A DNA stretch of 64,000 nucleotides from Branchiostoma belcheri (Eukaryota; Chordata; Leptocardii; Amphioxiformes; Branchiostomatidae). The stretch covers positions 889,718-953,717 of the forward strand of contig NW_017803932.1 of NCBI RefSeq assembly GCF_001625305.1. Direction: 5' to 3'. Positions within the stretch are counted from its first letter, which is position 1, and each line of letters begins with the position of its first letter. The translations under genes and the position numbers were made by a program. Below the pieces are notes generated by a model. That model worked only from the letters and a program-made list of their open reading frames with translations, was not told where the DNA came from and ran no database searches. Below are positions 1-10,232 of this stretch, piece after piece.

Positions 1-1036
1 CTCTCCTTCCTGCTACTAACTTTTGTCCTGAAGACCTGCCCTCCTAGATCAGCAAAACTACAAGACTGATCAAACATCTAAAAGCTGTACATGTCCCAAT
101 ACATCATTTTTTCCTTGAATAAACCACACGGCATTCAAGACACGCAGCCAAGAATATTACGCTCTTGTTCTCAAGTGCTAACCCATTTTTCATGAGGACT
201 TCTCAACAGCAAACTGTCATACAAACAAAGCCACACACTCCTTCAATGTCAGCTGATATCAATGGCACTCATTAAAACCACAACAAGGGAACAGCCAAGA
301 CCCTGCTAAAACTGACAGAAGAAAACATAAGAAGGAACACAAGCAGAAATTTGAGCTGAGGTCCCAGGGCTGTAGTCAAAGGGTTCCCTGTTCTGAAGGG
401 TCACATGTGTCTAACCCCTTCAACCACCCACTTTGTGAAATTGTCGCTAAGGAAATTACAGCTACACTAACTTTTATTGGCTCTAACATTCAATACAAGA
501 TTACTGTTTTCCATTAGCTTCCATCCATCCAAGCGGAAGTCTTAAAAGGGAAACATGTGTTGTAGCAATAGATGAAGTATAAACATTTACAATTGCTTGA
601 ATAAGTGTTACATTTGGTAAAGGAAGCAGGTGGAGCAGGTGTATGTTTCACCGGAAAAACATGTATTGATAATATAACTTTAGGTGTTCAGCAAATACAA
701 TTAGTGGCAAGTTTAGTTGTTACAATTTTGATTAGAACCCATTTGTATTTTATTTGCCTTTAAAATGGAAAATAAAATACAAAATGTATTTAACAAGTTA
801 TATCTCAGAACTGTCCAGGCCTGCACTTTCTGACAAAAAGTAGGAAGTGCCTAAAGACATGCAATTCCTTCTAATAACTGGTAATACTAGTAGTTAGTAC
901 TTGGGAAGGTCACAAGGAAGTATTTCATCACCCAAGTTAGATTATCTCTCAGACAAGTGCTATAACATTTCAGTAACCTCAACATTATTTTACCTCAATA
1001 AGATTATTTTGTGCTGCATCGTAAGACAATACTTAC
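1..1036 (-). other. Intron of the FAM89-like gene (partial)
   Basis: This AT-rich stretch follows the splice donor GTAAGT at 1036-1031 on the minus strand. The second coding exon expected for a FAM89 family member is not visible here, so it should lie beyond the left edge. No long open frame, RNA gene or element ends were recognised. Confidence 0.5.
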
Positions 1037-1321
1037 CATTTCTCTCCTAAGAAGAGCTATGGAAGCCTCTAGACCCAGCTTGGGCCGTCTCCTAGCCCCG
1101 GGGATGGGATGGTCATGTCCGTTGGCGCCGTTGGACCCGTTACTGCCGTTGAACAGTGCCATGTGGTGCGTCTGGGACCGGGACAAATCGTCCTGAATCA
1201 TGGACTGCTTCGTATACAGTCGCTCCAGATCTCTCCAAGAGTTTGCCGTGTGAGTGTTCAATAGCCCACTCAGGCTCTTTGGGAGGTCCGGTAACCCCTG
1301 GATGTTCGCCATCGAGGGCAC
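1037..1321 (-). CDS. FAM89: FAM89/LRAP25-like protein, first coding exon (partial)
   Basis: This is the first coding exon of a leucine-repeat adaptor (FAM89A/B, LRAP25-like). The translation starts MPSMANIQGLPDLPKSLSGL and contains LLN...SWRDLERLYTKQS, then a polar linker with NGSNGSNG, then LEASIALLRREM. This matches the family order GLPPLP..LSGLLN / SWRELERVY / LRKEMV. The exon ends in ATG followed by the donor GTAAGT, and human FAM89 continues with a valine-containing LRQLDMSLL segment that would be in the next exon, off the window. Family members are LIM-kinase/MRCK adaptors in actin regulation (known for vertebrate FAM89B; inferred here). A second ATG lies three codons downstream of the first. 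The bases upstream (1322 to about 1850) are CpG-richer and probably hold the promoter. Confidence 0.8.
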
Positions 1322-2380
1322 TCTGGGTCTCTTTTGCGCCAGTTTCGCTGGGAAAGTTTCTCGGTCGCCTCCGTCACACCGTGCCGCCTAGGTAAGACAA
1401 GCTGAACGGTACACTGAACAGGCGACAGTCTATCTGATCACTGCTGGGCCTAAATCCTCGTCTGTAGTACAAACACAAACTGAACCAAAGAATAACAGAT
1501 TGTAAACCTTGTACAAACTGCTTTTCCACGCTGGTTTTAAGTCGCGAGACGAAGAAATCGTGGCGGGATGTCCCGAGAGGGGAAGGCAGGAAGAGGTCTG
1601 GTTCGTCTGCGGAAGTGGCCGGGTACTAGCAGCACTATACGTTACACCGCATGTAGCCTTGTCCTGGGCTTGGTGACTGCTGACTCCGCTGAAAACGAGC
1701 GTTCCGGTGAATTCCCGGGCGGTGACGCCGTCAGATCGCTTCCGTCACTCCCGTGGAAACGTGCCGATCGAAGTGGATGTCGCCCTCGTGACGAATCGCG
1801 GCAAAAATTTGTAAATATTTGAGCGTGCGTTCACAACAGTCCGCCCACACATCCTCGCCTGTTACACAGAACTAATCCGGGACGTTCCAAGTCGTGAAAA
1901 AACATGGGGGTAGCAGTTAAAAAATGAATAAGAATTGATCTTAGATAAAAAAAATAATGGGACAATGAATCAAAGTTTACTTAAATAATAAAGGATTAAG
2001 TACTGCTGGATATAGATGAATGGAATTGTGAAGAAAAACGCAGTTTAGGAATTACTTCTCCCCATTGGCAATTCTTTGGAACAGCCCAATGTGTCACTCG
2101 CAAATACACACCATGACGTAGTAGTATGAATATGTAGTACGACCGGTCCAAATATGGGCATGATTGTTGTGATGTCAGGATGGGTGTTGTTTGACAACAA
2201 CACAATAACCATTGTAAGGCACTCATGGCGGGAAATACAAACATTTCAACGTTATAAACTGTGCTATCCAGTATCAGTTTTATCAAGGAGGTTTTGGTCT
2301 TGGCGATTCTTGTTTATTTAGTCCAGACGCACTGATTTCTTCTAGCTTGTACAAAATGTGTTTTACGTCATGTATTATAG
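1322..2380. other. 5' flank of FAM89-like gene
   Basis: The first 500 bases are relatively GC- and CpG-rich and are the likely promoter and 5' UTR of the minus-strand FAM89-like gene. From about 1900 onward the sequence is AT-rich. Open frames here lack codon structure and no homology was recognised. Confidence 0.4.
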
Positions 2381-2590
2381 AGGGCCTGCAAGCCTTTTTC
2401 CGTAAGGCGTAATCAGGCTGTTTTAGACTTCGTAATTCGTAGGCAGCCTCCGCAAAAATCAACGTAATTCGTAATAGGACATTGGCCGCAAAACGTAAAG
2501 TCGTAATCAGCTCTGAGACTTTAACGTAATTCGTAATAGGCGGCGAAAATTTTGCGTAATTCGTATTCACTACCCCCCCTTGCAGGCCCT
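2381..2590. mobile_element. hAT-like miniature inverted-repeat element (210 bp)
   Basis: The ends are perfect 12-bp inverted repeats, AGGGCCTGCAAG at 2381-2392 and its complement at 2579-2590. They are flanked by near-identical 8-bp direct repeats, tattatag (2373-2380) and cattatag (2591-2598). An 8-bp duplication and an AGGGC-type terminus fit the hAT superfamily (inference). The inside is built from repeats of the motif CGTAATTCGTAATAGG. No transposase is encoded, so it is non-autonomous. The open frame across it on the minus strand is not a gene. Confidence 0.7.
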
Positions 2591-3039
2591 CATTATAGAA
2601 TGTAACTCCTTACTTTAAAACAGAAAACACGATGGATTAGCTTTAGTATCATAATGGACTAACTCTGTTAGAATTATATTTTAGTATTACTCATGTTGTT
2701 TCTTCTTTGCCATACATTGTACCAGTTACAGTTGTTCAGCAATAAAGTTGATTTGGTTTGATTTGTATTATTCGTTTCACTAATGACATTCTGTGAAGTC
2801 ATGTTTATAAAACTGTTATTGATGTGCACGTTTGAGTCATTTCATTTCAACTTGGACTCTTTGCTGTTGTTCATTTTTTTAATTAGATTTTATCAAAGAT
2901 ATACTCGTACTAGTAGTACAGAGTACTTCAAAAGAAGGCAACTAAGGCCGTTGCCATACGGATTACGTTCGCCAGGGGTCGCTTACAGTTAATCGTAGCC
3001 AGACAGATCTGTAACAGATACAGAATATTTCAGTGCTCA
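2591..3039. other. Intergenic, no gene seen
   Basis: This is AT-rich sequence between two repeat elements. It holds one TACTAGTA octamer near 2907. No coding, RNA or regulatory feature can be supported. Confidence 0.4.
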
Positions 3040-3721
3040 ATCTTTATTGCCCAGTTTAGGAATATGTCTTAGATGCTCCCAGATCTAATATTTAGTTTAC
3101 AGCCCCATTCTGGCGACAAAGAACACGTCGTCATCGTGGGCATGTCGCTGTCGCCAGGTATCTCGCCCAGACGCGCGGATGGTGTTGCGCGTCACACTTC
3201 CCATTTTCTTCTCCGTAGATCGTCGCTTGTCTATATATACAGAAGCCTGTGTATGCATATTACACTTTGATGTTCTGTGGTTAGAAGAATCACAAGATTG
3301 ATATTAAAATCGTTGCTGTATACTTAAGAAAATAATGAAACTAAAAGTGGCGAACTCGGGGTACAGTGGCGAACTCGGGGCCCCGAGTTCGCCACTGTAC
3401 CCCGAGTTCGCCACTTTGTGTTTCCTTTATTTTTTACGTGGAAAGGTAGAATGTTAGGGCTACTTCAATGATACTTCGAAACTAGGACAACCAAAGATTA
3501 ATATGCATGTAGTATTCTGTTCAGGTCTAGTCAAGCGGAGATCTGCGTAACAACAACGGGGAGAGAGGACGCACGGCATGGGCACCACGTTTGGGTCGCG
3601 TGGCTGGCGACAGCGACCGTCTTCTATTCTCTGATTGTTTTAAATCGAAAAAATGGTTCTGGAAACTAGATATTATATGAAAAGACTTCTTAAAGATAAC
3701 AAGAAACTGCAAAATAAAGAT
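3040..3721. repeat. Large imperfect palindrome with perfect 74-bp core
   Basis: Inverted arms of about 341 bp are symmetric about the point between 3380 and 3381. The core 3344-3417 is a perfect palindrome made of four copies of AGTGGCGAACTCGGGG (two per arm). Outward, diverged but collinear matches keep the same centre: GTCGCTGTCGCCA at 3144-3156 pairs with 3605-3617, and ATCTTTATT at 3040-3048 pairs with 3713-3721. The structure is typical of a foldback or MITE-type element whose older outer arms have drifted. No terminal duplication was identified, so the outer limits are approximate. Confidence 0.75.
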
Positions 3722-6344
3722 GGATGGGAAAGTCTCCCGTCTTGTGCATGTTTGAACCAGTTATTTCGGTAATGTTGTGGAAGTTTTTTGGCGTCGAACG
3801 CCTGACTTATCGATCGAACGTGCTCTCATTTCGGGTGGTTCGAATTTCCGAAGTTGAAGAATGGAGACATGAAAAGGTAAGATCTCGTTACATTATCTAT
3901 AAATAGTCTGACAAATCGAGTCTATAGACACAAGAGAATGATATGTAGGATATAATATCCATAGAGTTACATTTCATGAGAGAAACCTCTCCTTTTACCG
4001 CCGCTGCCGTATTATCGGTGCGGCTGCTCTCTCCCCTAAACTTGTTTGTAAACTTCTCATAGTCCAATGTGTTCAGCTACGTGGCTACCGGCTGAGTTTG
4101 GGAGGTCTTACATCGTGGTAAACAATATTAAACCTTTATTACCGTAAATGTCCGAATAAAGTACGCACTTTTAAAAACTTTTCAAACTACAAAAAGTGTC
4201 TCAGGCCGCCGCCAAAGTCGGGGTGCTTACCTTATTTGAGGTTTTCCCCGACGACAGATCCAACGACTACCGACGAATATAGCGAAAACCGGCAAGGAGA
4301 ATTGAAGCGCACGACATCGATTCGTGCATAACATGTCGGATGATAATGTTGACGAGTGGAAATAAAAGTTCAACTTTAATAAAGGAACGTATTCCATTTG
4401 TGTATCCTCGATATTGACACGAAATTGCGGCAAAACGATAAGACGCACGGTAAGATAATCTAGGTCACTCACGTCGCGGTGTTCGGTCATGCTGACGGGA
4501 TGGTCGCCAGCCAGCCGCCGATCTCAGTGGAACCCCGGCCGAAAATAAATACCCCCGTAATTATTAACGCAATTCTAAGAGGGTTATGAGTGGTAAGATT
4601 TAAAATGGTCCGCAAGCCGTGATTGTTCTTGATCGTCGTAACGTAGTGAATAACGTTATAACATGACAGTTGTGCTTCACCTGATGGTCAGTTCTAATGC
4701 ACTTTCGGCTCTAGTGAAACACAGAAATATTCAACAAATGTTATATCCAAGCCGTTACACAGGTTCAAATGACAGAAATCTTTTCACTTCGTATCACAAA
4801 TGTCTTTAAATATTAATAGATGCCGCAGAAAATTATTTTGTAGCGGGACAATACCAGCCAGTACTACGTTAAAATGCTGGGTAGGTGTACACGGCATGGC
4901 CCTACAATGATAGGGTTTTTCGGGCGAAGTCTTTGAAATCTTTTGCTGCCCGCCGGTGGGTGGGGCCCATGTGCGTGCTGCTGTGGGCGTGACGCCGCTT
5001 TGTCTGACCAGGACGTGCCGTCGTCTTGGCAACGCAACGTGGGAAGCCAGCGGCCAGAAGCTTTTCATGCTGGGAAGTTTTTATTCCTTTGATTTTGTGA
5101 CATGAGCAATAGTTTACTAAACGAGATATTTTAAAGAACTTTTTCGCTCTCTCCGTTCAGAATTGCATGTCCCGACAGCCCTTCGTTGTTGTTTTGGTTT
5201 CGGTGTCAAATTTTAAATACGCTAGCACATAAATTCTCCGACCATTCCCACTTCTCCGCCTCGATCATTTGTTGCTCACCGATGGGCGGTCAATCAGCGC
5301 TGACGTGGTTTAGAACGTGGCGAGCGGCGCCGCGGCACCGGCAAGAACAGTCCCCTTACGTCGGCGGAAACTTACCCACGTCTCTCGTTCCGATGCGCCG
5401 CAAAGTACTTCATTTAAAACCGCGTACCTGAAAACAGGAAGAGGGAATAATTGAGTTTGGAGGTGTGAACAACAACGTAGTCTACTCTCCTTGATGCTAT
5501 TATATCACCAAATCCACTGCCCCCATCCACAAACCAAAAAAAAAAAAATGTAGGGAAAAATAACGTCCCCGGACGGTAGCATAAAAAACAACAACAACTT
5601 CTTTCTCCAGGCTCCCGCTCGACGGGTGCTGGTGTCTGGACGCCCGCAACAGTTCAGGCCGATGGGAGTGCTGCTGAAACGTAGGACCTCGCGTCGTGCC
5701 GGTGAGAAGGGGCGGGGAAATCCACAAAGAGTGCTCCGCCCTCCATTTCTCTGAAGTTGCCGTGCTGCGCATATGAGTGTAGCAGGATCTCGTGGTATTA
5801 ACGCAAAAGTCACGCTGTATTTTTCCGTAATTACGCTTCTCCCTGCCAAATCTAACCAAGGACATTTTAGCCGTATTCCCGCGTTAATTTCAGGGTATTC
5901 CTGCGACAAAGTGGCAACTGTAACGTAGGCTGTACTGTACGTTCTTTCCTGGAACAAGTTGCCGTGAGCAGCGTACGCAACACATTGCAACCCTTCACTT
6001 ATGCGCCGTTAAATAGATGTTGGTATGGACTCTTGATCAAAGCTGTAAGTTTCAGTTTTACGTTGGTAGCATGATAAAAGTAACATTATATCAAATAAAT
6101 ACTCAAAAGCCCACTTGTATATTCATGGTTCAGTAATATGCTGGACTCTGGAACGCCGAACATGACCCACAGTTACGTCGCAGAGGACCGACCTTGTTAT
6201 GTCCAAATAAATGGCGCGTTTCGTTCCGATGCGCCACAAAGTATTTGTTTTACTACCCCCAAACGAGTAAGCGTTAACTCTAGGAATAAAATCCAAAGGC
6301 TAAAAAACACTTTCAATCCATATTTTGATACTTCCTGACAAATT
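3722..6344. other. Intergenic, mosaic of decayed repeats
   Basis: No convincing gene. A motif TCGTTCCGATGCGCC followed by CAAAGTA occurs near 5385-5410 and again near 6218-6245, and related TTACGTCG-containing pieces recur near 5355, 6173 and 6392, so this stretch includes diverged duplicated segments. Minus-strand open frames between 5500 and 5990 overlap one another in two frames and match nothing known to me. Confidence 0.4.
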
Positions 6345-6350
6345 ATAAAA

Positions 6351-6566
6351 AGTGGCGAACTCGGGGTACACCCTTGGAACTACCGCCCTAGTTACGTCGC
6401 AAAGTAGAAGGTTGACCCTTGACCTCAACGTTCGATCAATCACCATGGTAACACGTATGTAAAAAGTCTAACAAAAACTCTTTCGACATGGCCATATATC
6501 ATCAAGAGGTTCATGGAATTTTCCTTTGAAATGTGTGATTTATGTTAAAAAGTGGCGAACTCGGGG
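6351..6566. repeat. Two direct copies of the palindrome unit, 200 bp apart
   Basis: AGTGGCGAACTCGGGG occurs at 6351-6366, followed by TACA, and at 6551-6566, followed by CCCC. These are exactly the two junction types found in sequence in one arm of the 3344-3417 palindrome (unit-TAC-unit-CCCC). The locus therefore looks like one half-palindrome whose two units have been separated by about 180 bp. Confidence 0.7.
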
Positions 6567-6999
6567 CCCCCTCCGTTAAATGCGCGAGTGAAGCGTATAC
6601 GATCGCATTATAGCCATACATGCCATAAAATACTAGTACTAGTAATCTGATCAGCTGATCATGAGGTGATAAATCAACGGAAAGTGCATTTTTCGTACCA
6701 ATAACAGGACTCTCTTCCAATCGCAGCCCAATATTGAATATGATTTTCACGTGTGCAGTTTCATAATAGCTGCTTTGGCCCTTCAAAGACTTTAAAACAG
6801 CCACCTGTATAGTTCCTGCCAGGGGGTAAACTCGCGCCACACCCTCTCGAGCACAAGAGCTATCAACGTTCAGTAACGAAGGTAAAAAAACGTGCCACAT
6901 ATAAAAAGGTAACGATCTTTCCTCATCAACCACGTCTAGTGAGGAGAAGACGAACTTCAGCAACAAGAAGGGTAACGATAGTAATGTTACGTTCTTCAT
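6511..6999 (-). CDS. Hypothetical secreted protein or exon (weak)
   Basis: An open frame of 162 codons begins MKNVTLLSLPFLLLKFVF, which reads as a signal peptide, and continues with mixed hydrophobic and polar sequence without a recognised domain; one cysteine lies in SSCAREGVARVYPL. The frame stays open upstream to an ATG at 7119. The last 20 or so codons run through the AGTGGCGAACTCGGGG repeat, so the true end, if it is a gene, is probably a splice site before that. No neighbour supports a function. It could be chance. Confidence 0.18.
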   Translation of the reverse strand: MKNVTLLSLPFLLLKFVFSSLDVVDEERSLPFYMWHVFLPSLLNVDSSCAREGVARVYPLAGTIQVAVLKSLKGQSSYYETAHVKIIFNIGLRLEESPVIGTKNALSVDLSPHDQLIRLLVLVFYGMYGYNAIVYASLAHLTEGAPSSPLFNINHTFQRKIP

Positions 7000-7854
7000 A
7001 ATGTCAAGGTTTTGCACTTTTTTTTCGAAATTCATCGACCACAAGAACATGGGGGGCAAATTGGACCTTCTCTGGCCAATGGATATTGCCTGGCCAATTT
7101 GACACTGTCTTTTTGCCACCCTAGGATCTGCTTGGAGATTGGTCTCTACCCGACGCCAAATGTAATCAGGTTTACAATTTCACCTTTGACCCAAGTTTCA
7201 GCAGACCTCGACATACCAAGAAGGCGGGCGCGGGCGGGCGGTGGATAGTTTCCCGATTTACACGAAGAGAAATCCATTATTGGAGGCAAGTAAGACATAG
7301 AAACTGACAGGCAAGTGTTTTGATGCCGAGCTTAATACTTAGGGGCAATTTCTCTTGAAAAGGATAGCAGTAAGATCGTACTAGTAATCTATAACAGTTA
7401 ACGGTTAGACCTTTTCTGGATGTTTAATATGGTGGAAACGAAAGGGGAGGGGCGAAACTAAGCGTACGTACGACCAAGGACGCAACGAGACCGTACATGT
7501 ACGTCTAACATGTGGCAAACATCAGCCAAACTAGCCTTTTTGGGTGATCAGGAAGAATGAAAAATTTTACCCGGATTGTAAGATACGCATAGTTAGGTAC
7601 AATGTAGAGCCAATTCCTTTGACTGTGGGCACATAAATAATGGAATGTCTAGTACCTATGTTTCTAACTTTTAATGGACAGAAATTTCAATGTAGACACG
7701 AGAATATGACAGGAAAGAAGTGATTATAGATCAGTTTGTAGCAAACTTGAAAGACATTGTGCTATGTATGTATTTTTGTGTAATCTCAATCAGTCCTTGT
7801 CATTACTTTTGTGATTGATTTTTATTATTTCTTTCTTTTCTCATTAGGTTGGAC
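6567..7854. other. Upstream flank of zinc-finger locus
   Basis: Apart from the weak minus-strand frame listed separately, no gene is seen. A short GC-rich tract (GGCGGGCGCGGGCGGGCGG) lies near 7221-7241. A TTTATTATTTCTTTCTTTTC polypyrimidine tract ending in CATTAG at 7848 makes a good splice acceptor immediately before the zinc-finger exon, implying an upstream 5' exon that cannot be located. Confidence 0.4.
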
Positions 7855-9160
7855 ATGGCAACAACCGAACACAGGTCTCACACCAGCGTTGGTCAGAACT
7901 CATATTATGGGTCTCCCATTGGTGTCTCTCAGGACAACCATGACAGCAAAATAAAAATTCTGACTACAAGATGGTAACAAAAATGTCAATTTGAATAGCA
8001 CTGCTGAGAAACCCTACATGTGTGAGGAGTGTGGATACAGGACTGCTAAAAAGTCAAAATTATCCATACATATGAGAGTCCACACTGGTGAAAAACCTTT
8101 CAAGTGTGACCAGTGTGACTATTCTGCAGCCAGGAAAGCTACTTTAGACAGCCACATGACAACCCACACTGGTGAGAAACCTTTCATGTGTGGGGTCTGT
8201 GGATACAGGGCAGCTCGAAAGTATAACTTAACCCAACATATGAAAACTCATACAGGAGAAAAACCTTACAAATGTGACCAGTGTGACTATTCTTCTGCAG
8301 CGAAGTCTACCTTGGTAGTTCATCTAGCAAAACATGCAGGTAAAAAACCCTACATATGTGGGGAATGTGGATACAGGACAGCAGCAAGGTCTGGCTTATA
8401 CCAACATATGAGAAAACATACAGGAGAAAAACCCTACAAGTGTGACCAATGTGACTATTCTGCTTCACAGAAATCCTCATTAGATGACCATAAAGCAACA
8501 CACACTGGTGAGAAACCCCACATGTGTGGGGTCTGTGGATACAGGACAATACAAAAAGTCTCACCTATCACAACATATGAGAACTCATACAGGAGAAAAG
8601 CCCTACAAATGTGACCAGTGTGACTATTCTGCTGCAGTGAAAACTACCTTGGAAGTTCACCTAGCAAAACATGCAGGTAACAAACCCTACTTGTGTGAGG
8701 AGTGTGGATACAGAACAGCTAAAAAATCCCACTTATCAACACATATGAGAACTCATACAGGAGAAAAACCTTACAAGTGTGACCAGTGTGACTATTCTGC
8801 AGCAAAGAAATCTACTTTGGACAACCATAAAGTAACCCACACTGGTGAGAAACCTTTCATGTGTGGGGCCTGTGGATACAGGACAGCTCGAAAAGCTAAC
8901 TTAATCCAACATATGAAAACGCATGCTAGAGAAAAACCTACATGTATGGGAAGTGTGGATTCGGAACAAATCTAAAGTGTACATCTCACATTTAAAAATC
9001 CAAAACCAGAGAAAAAGGCTACAAGTGTAACCAAAGTGATTACTAATATTCTACTGCAAGATAATCCACCTTGGACTACCATTTCCCAAAACACATTGGT
9101 GAGAACTGTTAATGTGTGGAGAGTGTGATGCCAACAGTACTTACCTTTCATCCATCCCTC
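7855..9160 (+). pseudogene. C2H2 zinc-finger array, frameshifted and decaying
   Basis: Eleven C2H2 fingers lie between about 8015 and 8925, joined by TGEKP-type linkers. Two finger types alternate: a CGYRTA type (xMCxxCGYRTAxK) and a CDQCDYSAA type (YKCDQCDYSAAxK), giving a two-finger repeat of 168 bp. Such proteins are sequence-specific nuclear DNA binders (family knowledge). Breaks: the ATG at 7855 after the acceptor at 7848 opens a frame that stops after about 40 codons, out of frame with the fingers; the finger frame has only a TTG at 7991; finger 7 is shifted at an A run (8553-8557); another shift near 8938 disrupts finger 12; further degraded fingers with stops continue to about 9160. 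Either an ageing pseudogene or a gene with assembly errors in homopolymers; the stops in the tail favour decay. Confidence 0.65.
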
Positions 9161-10232
9161 TTCTGGACAATACAACTTCAGCACAATAATACTATTATAC
9201 TTTCACTTGTCATACATACATGTACTTAAGTGGTGTCTCTGCTAGTATTAAAAGTACACCCACAATGACATAGTAACTGCTGCAAACCAACTCTCAAACA
9301 GGACCCTCACCTCCCTCACACACCACGACCAATCATGTCCTCTTTCAGGACCAGTTCCAGGAGCCTGTAAATAGAACAGACACCACCACTATAGCTTTTA
9401 AAAACAGACTGAAAGGGGACTTGTATTCAGCTTTAATTGCTTTCAACATCCTAAGTGTTATGTTACTTGTTTTATGTCAATGTAATTAATGTTGTTTTAT
9501 TTCTTGTGCTTTAGTGTAGCCAAGGTCACCTGAAAAATAGGAGTGTGAGCTATTGGTAAAAATAAATAAATGTATAAAATGAAATGAATAAATGTTGTCA
9601 TGATGTGGCACAGCAAGGATGTGTATAATCTGAGAAGGAAAAATGCAGTAACTATCTTTAGTTTTTTGTTTGTCACTGATATGTTTCCTATGAAAAATAT
9701 GACGGAGCTATGATTTATTTAGATTAGTCAACAAAATGAATCCTGGCTTCTTGTAAGAAAACAGATCCTTCTTGACAAATGTAACTATGACACAAGACTA
9801 TATGGTAGGTTACTGGAGAGAATTGCACCACCGACGGCAAATACATTTTCTACTATTATATGTTTTATATGTGCCATGGATGTCTGAAATAGCCTAATAA
9901 AAAAAGAAAGCTTACGTACTGCGTCATTCTATTTTCTTCAAAGTTTCTACCTGTTTCTTCTTGTATTATAGTTATTGCTTGTTCTCGCCGGTCCTAGTTA
10001 GAGCTGCTAGTTTCGATAACGTCACAGGTACACGTCACGCCATTGTTTCCGGAGGTGTTGTTTACACGCCAGCCATAGGGTTACAGACTCTATTGATCTG
10101 CGAAAGTATGACTTAAAAGTTGAGAACACCTGTGGTGAGAATCATTCTGACTGGCACGCGGGGAAGAGGAGACTTATTCGGCATCGCAACATCCGGTACA
10201 GATCTAGATCGCCAGGTGACTGTTAACTCGAG
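9161..10232. other. Between zinc-finger locus and TRANK1-like gene
   Basis: From 9290 to 9480 a frame reads CPLSGPVPGACK, a stop, then NRTDTTTIAFKNRLKGDLY, which resembles the decayed end of a coding sequence or mobile element. An AATAAATAAA cluster at about 9560 could serve as a polyadenylation signal. From about 10000 the sequence is richer in CpG and probably contains the promoter and 5' UTR of the TRANK1-like gene. Confidence 0.35.

Noticed and set aside
5500-5990. Overlapping minus-strand frames of 121 and 161 codons
   Set aside because: Two frames overlap in different phases, neither has a recognisable domain, and the region contains diverged repeats.
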